Part shown: positions 49,601-61,431 of the stretch, one piece after another | Layout of the letters: each line of letters begins with the position of its first letter | Numbering within the stretch: the first letter of the stretch is position 1 | Source: Balanoglossus misakiensis | Taxonomy: Eukaryota > Hemichordata | Length of the DNA stretch: 64,000 nucleotides | Direction of reading: 5' to 3' | Assembly (NCBI GenBank): GCA_040954595.2 | Contig: CM082596.2 | Location: 2,542,001-2,606,000, forward strand | Translations under genes and position numbers: made by a program | Notes under the pieces: model-generated | The model's database searches: none | Seen by the model: the letters and a program-made list of their open reading frames with translations, nothing else | What the model was told of the DNA's origin: nothing

Positions 49601-52600
49601 GACGGGTAAACCTTTAACGTTTTCTTTTTGTGTTTATCTCAGATCTCAGTTTTCAGACAGTGTGAAAGATATGATCAAGATGTTTGCAAGAGCGACCTAC
49701 ATGGTAAGATGGATTTGTGAATTAATTTTGGTGTCAGTTTTTGGATGTTTGCAAGTCATGGATTAATCTGAAAACAGTGACAGAAAACTGCTTCAGGTGT
49801 TCATAAATTTACAGCTTAATGTTTTTATTTTTGTTGTAGGTTGGTCTGGGATTGATGCCACACGATCACGACGACAGAGTTCCACTGGTTGCCTGGACGA
49901 CGTGTGCCTACACCATAAGTGCAGTGGAGAACTTGCTACGAGAGGAAGGGAAGCCTCTGTTTGGGTCTTTATCCTCTAGACAGGTAGACAGATGATCCCA
50001 TATACACAAACTCGCGTTTCATTATCTGTCTGTGATGCATTGCTCTGTCAACATTATCTATCATGTGACATAACTCTTCCAACCCCTCATGACTGTTGCT
50101 CTGTTCCACAGTCAGTACTATTTTATTGTTCTTTTGGCTTTCAGAATGACTGTCTTGGTGCCCTGGTACGGTTTGCTGCGGCTTGTGGAAATATTACAAA
50201 CACTACTGCATGCAGGAAACATGCAGTGCAGTTACTTTCAGGTAACTATGTTTTACTTAACTTTGATATACTGCATCAGGAAATTCATAGAAATCTAAAT
50301 TTTTGAATGAATCATTTTGTCATTGTGACCTACAAATGTATCTGTTATGATCAGAGGTTGAGGTATTAGTGGACAAGATATTATTTAAGAATTGTTTTGG
50401 AAAAAATCTTCCATTTTTTTCCAGCAATGACTGCCATGAAGGATGTTCCTGATTTGCCCTGCATCCTGGACCTGGATATGTTTACATTACTGGTAAGTTT
50501 GTGGTTTCTGTACGATCAAAGCTGGATCATAATTCATGTCATGAAGGCCATAGCGCCCTAAACAGTGTAACAGAAGAAAACCACAACAGTGCAACATGAA
50601 GCGCTGTCAAGTTTAAATTCAGAAGACAGTGCTCTCAACAGCTCTCTCTCAAATTCATGCTATGTTTGGTAATTTTTTCAGGTGAATGTGTGTCTGTCGG
50701 TACCACTTCTGAACTGTGAGGACAGTGGAAGTATTTCCAGTACACACGTCTCCGGAGAAGCCATCAATCATCACTCGGCTGTACAGGTCACACTAACTGC
50801 GCACATCCTACAAATATTATTTACATCTACATTTCAAAACGCTGGTAAGTGGAGAACCGCTATTTTACCCTTTCACCACCATGGTTTGGTCTGATTTCAC
50901 CGTTTCCTACAGTAAAGTTGGACCTCTATTCAGCGAAATAGGGGTGAATGGGCTAAAGGAGAATATTTTATATTTCAGATACTGAAATGGAACAGGAAGA
51001 CCGGGAGGGGGCTCAGCAGTTGCTGGAAATTTACAAGAAACTACACGATACTGCAGGGTAAGATGTAATGCCCTTGTTAACAGAACTTGACATATTTCAT
51101 CATATCTAAGAATTTCATAACAGTTGCTGCTTATGCCAGAGAAACATGGTGTTTTATTTTCAAGAAATGTTCATACGGTACTACAGTTTCATCACCATGA
51201 GTTGCTTTGTTTGTGTTTTTAGGATTACACCTTTGACGATACCATCGTCTTGGCAACTTCTGTGCCACGTCAAGAAGGCTTGTCTTCCATTCCTGAGATG
51301 TGCAGCCATGTTTTTCCACTTTCTCAACGGAATTGCTAGCCCAGCTGAATTGCAGAGTAAGTTCCGATCAGTCACCCTGCGAGAACTGTTACAAACACAT
51401 GAGGTTGTTGTATACTCTACGATAGCTATACGTACAAGAAATTGAGCAATAGCTGAAGGCTATGTTGGTATGCTTGAGAAATATGATCTATTCTATATGT
51501 ACTTCATTTTTGTGATATCCTTCTGTCATTTCTTACAGATAATGGTATAGATGAATTTGAACCACTGTGTCAGTACCTTGCTGTGCCCAGCAATCTCTCA
51601 CTGCTGTTTGACACAGACAACACACCCCAGATGAAAACCATCATTGAGAGATGGTGTCAACATCCTGATATGAAGACTAAGATGTCGGCTGAAAACCAGG
51701 GCTCCTTAGTCAGGTAGGTTGTGAGGAGAATGAGTTTGTGTATTAACGTGTTGAGTTTCATTTTAATAGCAGGACTGACAGAGATGCTTTGTACATTTCA
51801 GATACCCTCTCGAAGTCAACCAGCTCATACCATTACCACGGGACTACAGTCAGCTGATCAATACTATATCACTATTCATGTAAGTACAGTACAGCTGAGT
51901 GTGTTGCTTGCATTGTAATTCTAGCACTCAGCTCAACTTGATACATTGTAGACTTTGACATATCGATACAAGTTTGCCACATTGTACTGGATATAGCATA
52001 GCATTCATCTTTCTGGTCATTTCTGACAAAAGTGAACGAATATCCATGCATAGTGCCCTCTTGTACTGTGGTGTAATGACTATGCATATTGTTTCTATTT
52101 TATTTGCAGGTGTCCCAAGTCTAGTGGTAATGACAGCAGAGCTCCGACGTTGTGTTTGGTGTGTGGCGAGACACTGTGCTCTCAGAGTTACTGTTGTCAG
52201 AAGCAAATAGAATCTGATATTGTCGGTGCCTGCATGGCCCATACCATGACGTGTGGTGCTGGTGTCGGAGTCTTTCTCAGGTAAGATGCAGTGGATACTC
52301 ATTTCAAAATAGACACTGATGTTAGTATTTTTTTTACCGTGTTTGTCACCATTTCTTTCTACTTTCATTACATTTTTCTCCAAACATGATCCCCACAACT
52401 GATCTTTGTCATATTATCTTCCACCACTAACAGAGTCCGAGAGTGCCAGCTCATTCTTCTTTCTGGGAAAAACAAAGGTTGTTTCTTTACTCCACCATAC
52501 CTGGATGACTACGGAGAAACAGACCAGGGTCTGAGGTCAGTATCAAAAAAACATACAAACTTTTTATATTTATCGTGTTTTCAAGATTTCTACACTTTGC

Positions 52601-52823
52601 ATTGAACTACATGTCGTGTTATTTTCTTCTGATTATCTATATTTATTTCAACTTTATATTTATTTTTAATGAAACCTACAGGAGAGGTAATCCACTGCAT
52701 TTGTGCCAAGAGAGATACCGGAAACTTAAGAAGCTGTGGCTGATGCACGGAATCCCGGAAGAGATCGCACACCAACTGGAATCCAACAACAGTCTGCAGA
52801 CCATCGATTGGCAGAACCTGTGA
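25631..52823 (+). CDS. UBR1/UBR2: UBR1/UBR2-type N-recognin E3 ubiquitin ligase
   Basis: It recognises destabilising N-terminal residues and ubiquitinates the substrate with a UBE2A/B-type E2. There are 47 coding exons, all phases closing: 5,289 nt, 1,762 residues (human UBR1 1,749, UBR2 1,755). Exons: 25631-25696, 27769-28040, 28195-28273, 28455-28562, 28816-28946, 29067-29127, 29256-29333, 29525-29711, 29871-29975, 30143-30231, 30332-30430, 30594-30681, 30832-31010, 31165-31293, 31528-31612, 31779-31865, 32062-32123, 32258-32368, 42399-42464, 44072-44176, 44286-44355, 44540-44664, 44867-44919, 45021-45123, 45317-45365, 45543-45697, 45834-45924, 47261-47349, 47534-47772, 47938-48090, 48186-48232, 48471-48564, 48727-48900, 49036-49160, 49282-49402, 49643-49703, 49840-49983, 50145-50241, 50425-50492, 50682-50844, 50979-51057, 51223-51356, 51539-51713, 51802-51879, 52110-52280, 52434-52535, 52682-52823. 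The UBR box (about 98-168) has [21 protein letters not shown] and [11 protein letters not shown] ClpS-like N-domain (about 218-300) has [13 protein letters not shown] charged coiled coil (about 975-1050) precedes a RING-H2 (about 1080-1185; [20 protein letters not shown]). The C-terminal cap keeps [18 protein letters not shown]1 versus UBR2 cannot be separated by eye; it may predate their split. Confidence 0.97.
36759..36764 (-). terminator. Polyadenylation signal of the nested GPCR
   Basis: TTTATT on the plus strand is AATAAA on the minus strand, about 355 bases past the GPCR stop codon, in the right orientation. Confidence 0.45.
37119..38498 (-). CDS. Rhodopsin-family GPCR (Tre1/Moody/GPR84/melatonin-receptor-like)
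   Basis: Intronless coding sequence, 459 residues, with seven hydrophobic segments. N-glycosylation motifs lie at residues 3, 9 and 19. Class A marks: GN at TM1 (N49), LAISD at TM2 (D77), Cys104 and Cys183 as the likely extracellular disulfide, NRY instead of DRY at 128-130, GYLPF in TM6 near 271-275 in place of CWxP, and NPLIY at 306-310. NRY together with a Y-L-P-F TM6 is typical of the Tre1/Moody, GPR84 and melatonin-receptor cluster; NPxxY rather than NAxxY argues against a true melatonin receptor. The tail of about 145 residues is Ser/Arg-rich with many possible phosphorylation sites. The ligand is unknown. It lies antisense inside UBR intron 18; being intronless, it may have arisen by retroposition or may simply have an unseen 5' UTR intron. 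Confidence 0.92.
   Translation of the reverse strand: MMNSTQVLNLTNLHVANFNETNAAVYLLVSRCIAAICLIAFLIIGLIGNIMVLLVVTMHPKLKKLTNIFIGSLAISDLLFILIILPPCIDTFLNGRWRIGDKMCHVMAYCVPILVGISLWHTAFIALNRYLHIVHMKIAWRIIKKHTFAIVLVFIWVFPILVMAPTYWGKWGNVTYSDTLLRCSLNSRDSQYQFILVLVVLLLVPGLLVMFCYGHIMLEVHWTKQKVAKYVTHRRTTLNLTQEEIQLARTCVTICLALALGYLPFAVIRMVDRDESLSVNVYLTVTSLYCTSGCLNPLIYGLLNKYFRRAFIDLFHCNLKGSTSSPSRASSIRKSSRKSSLQSTSAFMYEESERRIARKGSTTSARSENLPDHNGHKYMINGKHYNTFSKRKLPDILPECTEEEENSRYSVDCLPYDSRSAIDKETNELPEERAQSIEQACHCALCTSTNGSIQIWIKR
44501..44535. repeat. (TTTG)n microsatellite abutting a UBR splice acceptor
   Basis: About eight to nine TTTG units run directly into TTTATAG at 44533-44539, the acceptor of UBR exon 22. 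The microsatellite therefore serves as the pyrimidine-rich tract of that intron. Confidence 0.85.
45392..45480. mobile_element. MITE-like element, copy 2
   Basis: Shares with the 50864-50958 copy, in order, CCATGGTTTGGTC, a shared TTGGACCTCT, a GAAA(C)ATAGGGGT block and a purine-rich end. It starts CACCCTTTTACATCC and ends AGGGGTAGAGTTAAGG, weak inverted ends. It lies in UBR intron 25. Confidence 0.6.
45925..47260 (+). other. UBR intron 27, rich in degenerate repeats
   Basis: From about 46000 to 46330 the words TGGCAA, GCAAACTT and GCAAGCTT recur irregularly, like a decayed tandem array. From 46955 to 47191 there is an inverted-repeat element. No coding sequence is visible. Confidence 0.5.
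46955..47191. mobile_element. 237-bp element bounded by perfect 17-bp inverted repeats
   Basis: CACACCAAAGTTTGACA at 46955-46971 is the exact reverse complement of 47175-47191. The interior is AT-rich and non-coding. No clear target-site duplication is visible, so it is either an old MITE or a chance-retained inverted repeat. Confidence 0.45.
50864..50958. mobile_element. MITE-like element, copy 3, with visible terminal inverted repeats
   Basis: It starts TTTACCCTTTCACC and ends GGTGAATGGGCTAAA, which pair at 12 of about 14 positions. The interior shares CCATGGTTTGGTC and TTGGACCTCT with copy 2. It lies in UBR intron 40, close to the exon 40 donor. Confidence 0.65.
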
Positions 52824-53191
52824 TCAGCTGTACATACAAGAGATTTTAATGATGTGGGCACTGGGGGTGCTGTTTTCCAACTCTCAGTGATTCCCACGTC
52901 CCAACACATAACTAACATTTTCATCTGCAAGTTTATGAATGCACGTGAACTGCTGCAGACTTGATAAGTGTCAGATAGTGATTAAGAGTGATGCACCCAC
53001 AGAGTATCTGAAATTCTTAAATCGAAAAGTTCATTTGATACGGAATATGAGGAAGTGTGTACTTCACAGTGCCACTGATTTTTAGTTGAATGATATATAG
53101 CCTCCTTCCCTCTCCTGTTACCCAGTCTAAGTAACACCCCTCCCCACCTATATAAGTCACTGTAAAGTAAAACCCTAGTAGCCAAACGTGA

Positions 53192-53905
53192 AATAAAACA
53201 GACATGTTTGCAAGGCCCCTCCGACACAACTACAACTAGACTATCAGAGGAAAGAAATCTTTCAAAACTAACATCATCATCTTGTGTCTATATTTTGTGG
53301 GAATTTTGTCTTTCTCCTACATTAGCCATTTTTGTCTCTACTTTAATCGTTAGTTCAGCATTGTTTGAATTTTCGAAGGTAGCTATTTTATCGCACATTT
53401 TGATACTCTTTCGTGTGCAGTCCCTCTCAACACAATTTGTTTGAACTAAGAAATATTTTGAAAATTGTACTACATAAGGATGGTCGTGAGCATGCAACAT
53501 TTGAACTATAATAGCCTGCAACACAGTAATTTGTGTACAAAATGCTGAAATGATTGTCAAGCGTCATTTTGGATATGAGGATCAGTGTTTAGGCTGCAAA
53601 CTTGAACCCTAACCTCAAGTTCAAAATGGCTACCACCTGTCATTTCAAGTAGAACTAACCATCAGAGATAATCGCTGTAATTTATAACCGATGTGGGTAT
53701 GTATTAGATACTGGATTGGATTATATATAATTCAGCAATAGAGGATTGTACATTAATATTTTGCATTGTACAAAAGATATTTATGATTTTGATTTCATTA
53801 CTAATATGTGAGGTGCAAAGCTGTGTCTTTTTTCATCAAGGGGAGTTTGTTTTAGATTAGTGGCATATCTGTAGAGATAGAGTTCTTGCAGGGGTTATAA
53901 ATAAA
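53192..53905 (+). terminator. UBR polyadenylation signals
   Basis: AATAAA lies at 53192-53197 and at 53900-53905, about 370 and 1,080 bases past the UBR stop. The second is followed by a GT-rich stretch (GTGTTTGTCTTGTG), which favours it as the main site and gives a 3' UTR of about 1.1 kb. Confidence 0.5.
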
Positions 53906-55176
53906 GAAGACCCGGATTTATGCCAGTGTTTGTCTTGTGATTGTTGCAATTTCTGCCACTGGTGGCGCTACATCCACACCACAGCTCGGCAGTAGACCGC
54001 AATGGTAGTTTTTATAGTCGCGAATTTTATTCAATCCATGATGTTTTTATTTATTTATTTTACGTTGTCTTGTCTTTTTATCAGTATTATATCAGTGCTT
54101 ATCCGCACATGTTAGTTAATTAGCATACAGCCTAATTTACATGTTTCATAATCATATATACGAACAAACAAATGTTCTCATGTAAACAAGCAATCACAAC
54201 ACTGTCACCGGTACTTTACAGCAGAATGTAGCTCTATAGTGGATTGAGCATGCAGAAAGTGTACCAGTCCCCCTCAGAAATCGCCTCAAAACCAAAGAAG
54301 ATCGTTGTAAATGGGCAAAGAGGATAGCAGGTATGAATTTGGGTGGTAACGATGTAGATGTGACTGTTCGCTGTTGTGTGTGTGTGTGTCCCAAATATCT
54401 CGTACGTCTAGTGGTTTTCACTTTTCTCAACCAGCCAGCATCCGTGCCTTGATCTAACAAAAGAAACGCCAAGAAATAATCGCACAAGCTTGCGAAATTG
54501 GTGCGAATTTACTCGAAATAGCTGTAGCTCCGCGGCATGAACTGAAACGGAAGTAAGAGCGCCACCAGCGTTTGGAGTGCGGCAACAACCGTGGTCCCAG
54601 CTCCGCATCAAGTCTTATACATTTATTTATATGCCTGGAAAACGTCAAGACTTTCCCTTATTTCGATATCGCATCTGGTGCAATTAAACTTTGGAACTCA
54701 TAAAGTAGAAAAAATACCCTGATTGATGATAGCGTATCTAGGACAGTGGGGAGTAATTATTGTATTGTACATTATCCATTATAAAGATTATATCTTATCT
54801 GCTAGCCACGGCAATTATTTGAATAACATTGATTTTATCCAAGGTAAGGCTAGGCCAGTTCTTAGAATGCTAAGACAAAGGCATATGTATTTGGAGATTT
54901 TTTTACTATGTAAGCCGTGCATGGCAAAATTAGATCATCGCCCGGGCAGCACAGAACATTTCTACGTACAGCAGTGTCATCGAATTGGCCCTGAATATTA
55001 CACAGGAACTTGAGAATCGTCGTAATCTTTGCAAGATTTTCACGTTTGTTCACAGTAAAATAATAGACTGACCAAACTGTTTTCAAAGCCGTGATCGACA
55101 CGGCATCCAGCGAGCCGGTCGTGTGAAACGTCAGTGGATATTTGGCAACTCGCTTCGTTGCACTGTGGTAACCATA

Positions 55177-55186
55177 GTGACGTCAC
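55177..55186. promoter_or_regulatory. Perfect CRE palindrome
   Basis: GTGACGTCAC, a consensus CREB/ATF site. No gene start is identified nearby. Confidence 0.25.
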
Positions 55187-58100
55187 TGTCCTGTGAAAAG
55201 TCACAGTCCAGTGAGATTTGATAAAGAAACAATTACTGTTTTTTCCTTTCTTTCCCGTTTTAGTCGAAAAATCTACAAACAACGAAAACCAACTCGTAAT
55301 GCGCATGTCGTTATTATTTTAGCTCTAAATCCCCATTGATGTCACGATAGGCTGGTTGCCCCTTAAACTTTTAAAGCAAAATAAGTCACACACCCCGGGT
55401 CACATTCCTCCCGGGCAGGCAACATATGCAACAGAGGTCAACAAAGTTAAACATTCTTCAGCATATGTCCGCCGTATACATGGCATGTGAAAGCTCGCGT
55501 GATATCTCGAGATCTAACAGAAGCTTACCTGCGTGACGCACAGGTGTAGGCTTCATTTATTTCACGTAGACTCAAATTTTATACAAAGTCGTATTCTGTA
55601 TCTCTAGAATCACGGCGGTGCAGGGGTCGAACATGACATTGTGCCTCTCACAGGATCCGCAAAAGCCATTTACAAGACTAAGTTTTTGTACGTGTATAAT
55701 TCCCAGCGACATTTTCAAGCTGTAGCAGATGTGACTGAACTGTATAAGCGTAACGTCATGCATATCGATCAATGACAAAAGAGCCTGCCCTTGAGAACAT
55801 TAGAGAGGACAATTTACATTTTGCAATATTTTCGTCGTGCATGCTACGCATTCACAAGAGCAAAGATGAACTTTAGCATTATGTTTGGAGTGTCGCCATC
55901 AAAGTGTTGTTGAGCTCATATTGTGTAAAGGGAATTTAAACGGCAATATGGCGAGATACTATATTGGAAAAACCCGGGGGCATAAAAACGACTGTCGCTG
56001 TTGTCAGCGATATCTCGAAAAGCTTTTCATATCACATCGCGCCTTTTGGTCCAGCTTGTTTTTTTACTCTCACGTCGGTTAAGTGAATTGTGTGTTTGAT
56101 TTGCTGCCAAGATTTCTTGAATAATCGTCTTTTACAAAGCTTTGCAGGGGATGCAAACAGAACGCTTTCTTCTTCTTTTTCCCTGTGGGTTAAAGGTTCT
56201 GTTGTGTTTAGAATCAAGTTGGCATGGGCGCAGGCGACTCTATCAGACAGAGTTGATCTCTTGAGCACATCGTCACAAAAGTGCAAAGCGAATTAGTGTG
56301 CGAGACGACAAACAAGAAATTGGTATAGTTGCGCAACTGTTGTGAAGTGTGGAGAGAAAGTTACTTTTAGGCAAACAAACGTATCATTGCAGATCAACAG
56401 TGCGAAGATAATGGCTGCAATTGGTACAATAGGGCATTGTCATGCAACGCCACAATACGCAATGCCACAAGTCCGGGGGAGGTATGGCATAGGTCGTTAG
56501 TTTTGTAATGGACCTACTGACATCCAAAGAAATAATACAAACAATGGGGGATTCCAGTCGTGGTTTTGTGATTTTTCTTCAATAACGTCTCATGAACAAA
56601 TGATTACAACTCGCGTCACATTATGGGCAGCGTCTGACATCTCGCAAACGGCCTTGTTGATTATTCGATCGGGTTTTATGCGATATTTTCCAACCTACCC
56701 CGATACTGTCTTTATTATTGAAGATGACCCATTCTGTCTGCCTGGCATAATGGCTGTTTATTTCATTTCGCTCTTTACATTCGTGTAAGTCTGTGAACAG
56801 ACGCTGTACTAGAATGCGCGAAAAAAAATATCAAGACTGTTTTTCGCACTAAAATCTACATACCTTTGCTTGAACAGAATTTTAAAAAAAATGTTCTGCA
56901 TATATAATTGGCGCATTAAACGGCTTGGCAAAGACACACATGCATAATTTAGACCTTTCCCAATTAAGAGCCTAATATGAAAATTTGACTTCGCAAAGTT
57001 CACATTAATCACGATTGCTTAGCATCATTAAGATGCGTATCTCGTGCAGCGGAACCTAGTTTGCATAGCTTTCATCATTGAGCAAGAATACTAATGGTGT
57101 AGAATGTAAGAAACACGTAATGGTTGGTTGATTTGGGAGTGAAATTATAAGGTGTGTATTTTTGAGGAATATATCGACAGAAGCCCATTTGAATCTGCCA
57201 TCCTTGACTGTATACCAGATAGTCAAGAATATAGTACAATACATGCAAACACTTCATTTTCCACGGGGTCCTTCACCCCGACACTCCACTATACTCCAGA
57301 CTTGCACGATCCTTGACTCCTGCGTGAGTGCAGTCAACGCAATGACTTCTTACACTATATGAATTTTAAATTAGGTTATGTGTCGGTTTTGAGGTTGACT
57401 AAAATTGCAAACGAGATGTGTTCATATGAAAATTATCAGTGGACGATTTAAAATTTAGCAGATAGGTCATTAGTATGCATGGGTTTTACTAGCCAATATG
57501 CGATTTTAAATATTGTAGCCACAATCCACAAAGTGTGATGTAAAGTGGAGTGGTTTCATGAAAGAAAACATGAATAACGTATTAGTTACATGAGACGTAC
57601 ATCGAAAATTGTTTGCAGCTTTCAGCTGAGGTCGTTATTGTGGAGTGTTCGAGTTCTGACGTCACGTTTCGCTGGTATCGGGTAGACAGGTGAATGATCA
57701 CGTCAGTTCCAGATGGCAGTCTTATAAAACACGCACACAAAGCCGACCGGTTTGAGTGAAATATGGAGTGAAATCTTCTCCATCTTGAAAGGAACGACAA
57801 AAGCCCAATGTCGTGGGATCAACTTTCGCTGATAAGGTGCGTGGCGCCAAGCCGAACTGAACCAAAAAAAAAAGAAAACGTTTACTACGACTCGTGAAGA
57901 ATCCAGCTTGTTTTGATCACCAGAACGGTAACCATGGTAACAGCGACAATACTAAATCCACGACAAAACCGAGTGTGCCGCTATGAAAGGCTAAAACGTG
58001 CACAAGTCTGGAGGAACTCACTAAAAGACATACAAACATAGATTCAGCAGCCCTCTATGGTAAATGTCACCAGAGAACACAAAATAATGAGTACGGCCAA

Positions 58101-59916
58101 AGAAACGTTATAAATTTTATTCGGTAGATAAAATGGGTTTACAGATCATGAAATCCTAAATACACGGAGTTGTAAGAACAGTAGATGCAATGAATTTTGC
58201 GTATTGTTATTTTTTTCAAGATGACGTAATGCATAGAGAGATAATGCATAGTGAAGTGGAGTAGATAAAGACGAACAAACGAACTCGTAAATATATAGAT
58301 TCAGTATAATTAGTTTAATGTAATTTTACTTGACCTGTTCTCAAAGCAATGTATGTGTGTGACTTTTCTTATTCACCTTCTGAGAAACTTAGAAAATGTT
58401 ACAAACTCTTTTCGAATATCCAGCATAAATGTAAAATTCGATTTGAATACATGGTGATGAATAAGCTATACACCAGTTTTAAATATGTCACCCTTTTCTC
58501 AAAAGTTTAGAATTTCTTCAATATTTGTTAATCGGTTGAGTGGTTTCAGTTAAGTATTTTTGGTAATATAAATTCAGTTTAATTTAGCTGCAAAACCTAT
58601 GTAAGGTTAATGACGCGAATGTTAGTGAAATAACGGGAACCTCCAATCGATATCTGCTCGCATAAAATTTCAATGGCGCCGTTTCCCGCAAGAATAATTC
58701 AACACTAAACATTGCATGGTTTTGGGGTGAAATAATGACTCCAAAACGACAGAAGGCATTCAAAACATTCATACTCGCCAGAAATGCAGAAATAACACTT
58801 AGAAATAGAATTATACTAATCAAATGTTGGAAAATTATACTGGTAAATTTGTGTCGCAATTTTGCGGCATGGTCTTTAACGCACAAAAAAGAAACGAAAT
58901 CTGAGTCGACGATCGTCGTTAAGAACACGTTGATAAAATCGAAGCGCAAACAATCAAACGTTATCAGTATAAATCATGACGTAAATGCAGTGGCTGATTA
59001 AAATGAGAAAATCGATGAAACGTCATCAAGGTTGCTTGGTTACAAACAACATCAGCCCACAAAAGTGACCCATTTGTCAGTTCTGCCATAAAAATTAGCG
59101 CGGCTAATCAGTCGATTTTACAGTTGAAATAATTTGGGTTTGGGGAATGTCTATGTTTTCTTGGAATATGCAGGGACGTTATTACTCGGAAAGCCTAGAT
59201 TTCTGCAGCAATGATAAACACATCGTTAGTCAGCGTTATTGGGAGTAGCGGGCGAAAAAGCACAAGATTTATACTGTTTAGAATATTCTGATAATTCACT
59301 AGGGTGACCAAAAGCAGTCGCGAGTCAAGGTTTTAGTGTAAGATAAAAATGCAGTGACAGTTATCAGGCTTCAAACGATATATTTGTACTCTGATGGCGG
59401 CGATCATCATACGTGTCCCGGGGTTCAGGTTTATCGGCAGACAGCGTCACTGCTCCCCGAGAAACACTCTCGACTATCGCCGTGTAATCGTTCCGATCTC
59501 TTTCAATTGGAACTTTAACGAGTGGAACTTCCCAACGGCGCTTGAAAGTCACAAAGATTTACTTCGATTTTTGACCTCGGGGGGTCCCTATCGTTGATAA
59601 AACAAAAAAGCAAGAAAAAAACCTTATCGGCGTTTACCCTTAAGGTAGAGATGTAGGTTTTTTGCATTTTTTGAGTGATTTTTACTTTTTTCAATATTTC
59701 AAACCATTAGAATTTGCATTATTTTTTTATTAAAACAGTTTTACCGGGTCACATTCGTAAACATGTGTAAATTTATCAAAAGTAACATATTTTAAGAATT
59801 GTGTGTACAGTTATAAACATTCCGGATTAACTGTCACCAGATTAGTGTTGGAGTTTGCTAACCAATTCACAGGAGCCCAGATATGCAAATCTGACTTTTC
59901 GAAAGTTAGGCTAGTT

Positions 59917-60112
59917 AACAGGAAGTTTGACAGGGGTGCTTTGTCTAGTGACTTCCAGCATGATGGTCAACTATGGCTTCCATCAGGGTTCGAACATCAT
60001 GCTCCATGGCACAGACTTATTGACCGGACATAGGGCAATGAAACACCCGCAAATGTACAATTACTAATTACATGTTTTTCCACGATTTTCCACTAATTTA
60101 TGAACTTTTTGG
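59917..60112. repeat. Direct duplication, copy 1 (intact)
   Basis: Runs from AACAGGAAGTTTGACAGG through CTTCCATCAGGGTTCGA and GCAAATGTACAATTACTAA to CCACGATTTTCCACTAATTT. Copy 2 at 60290-60646 matches it at most positions but has about 165 extra bases before the final block. Confidence 0.75.
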
Positions 60113-60289
60113 AAATGCTCCATGACAGAACGTTTAGTTGTGACCAGTGTTGCTTGTCTCATCTTGTCGAGAAAGCTGTTGCTGGTGCAGCTTACAATGT
60201 CACAACCGTCGATAAACTGAACAACTAATCCATTGCATGAAATAGGTGGATGTGTCAAGCGATGCCGATGCATAAATTTTCAGTTTTGA

Positions 60290-60646
60290 AACAGGAAGTT
60301 TGACAGGCTTGCTTTGTCTAGCGACTTCCAGAATGATGGAGTATGGCTTCCATCAGGGTTCGATCGTCATGTTCCGTGGCATAGACTAATTTACCGGACA
60401 CAGAGCAATGAAACGCCCGCAAATGTACAATTACTAATTTTACATGTTATGGTAGGAGTGAGAAAATTAGATTAAAATGGGTTTACAGAAGTGTATACTT
60501 AACGGGCTTTAGTGTCGTTTGGAGAAGTTATCAGTGGCAGGGATTAACAGTCCCTTGTTTGCTGAATAAACAAACCAACCTCATTATTGTACTCTGTCCA
60601 GTAATGATGTCGTTTTTTCCACGATTTTCCACTAATTTATGAACTT
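60290..60646. repeat. Direct duplication, copy 2 (interrupted)
   Basis: The first 155 bases match copy 1 (60290 to about 60447). Then about 165 unrelated bases (roughly 60448-60612) separate them from the CCACGATTTTCCACTAATTT block at 60613-60646, which is contiguous in copy 1. Confidence 0.7.
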
Positions 60647-61418
60647 GCAAAACGTTCTAGATGAAAATGACTTGGTCTAAAGTCTCTAGTATTATGCTAC
60701 TTCGTTAAAACATAACAAAGCAGTGAGTAAGTACTATTTATGATTGTTTTTTTCCAACTGAAAGTGCCGTTCACACAAATTGTCGATTTTCTCTGTTCGG
60801 TTTTGGGCTCTGGAGTGCAACTTCAAAAGAGTGTAACTTAGCAACGCGTGCACAGATTGTTCTGATTTTTGGCCTGAGGAAGGGAACAATACCTGTCTCC
60901 AAACCCCACAAGCGGATTTCCAATAAAGATGATAGAACAAAAGAAATCACCACACAAGTGAACAAAAGTCGATAATTTATGCAAAAATCGACAGTTGACA
61001 CTTTAAAGGCTCATTGTTCGAAAACAAAAGTGAATATCAAAATTCCATGACCCGGTATTTTTACCACTATACCCAGCTGTCGATTGCCGGTAACAGATCA
61101 CCTGGAGGCATTGTCTTTTTTTATTGCCAAGCCTTTGAGTAAAAAAACTTAAAATCGTGTATTTTTGAGCAAAACGAGAAAGAGAACAGAAATTTTGGAA
61201 AATAAACCAGATTTTCATAAACTTCAAGTATAGAGCTAACAGAAAATATATAATGTGTTGGTGGGAAACATGAAATACAAGGAGAAAAAATCGATTAAAA
61301 ACAAGTGTCATAAAAGGTACATCTCAACCTTAATGTGCAATGTCATAACCACTGAAGCGAACCCCGGAATCTCGACTTGTCATCTCGGATGAGATGCTCT
61401 CGCTCCAAAGTTGGCTTG

Positions 61419-61431
61419 GTGACGTCACGTG
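61419..61431. promoter_or_regulatory. CRE overlapping an E-box
   Basis: GTGACGTCACGTG merges GTGACGTCAC (CRE) with CACGTG (E-box). No gene start is assigned to it. Confidence 0.25.

Noticed and set aside
54194-54650. Overlapping 60-100 codon minus-strand frames after UBR
   Set aside because: No splice sites in phase, no domain, no polyadenylation logic; treated as chance.
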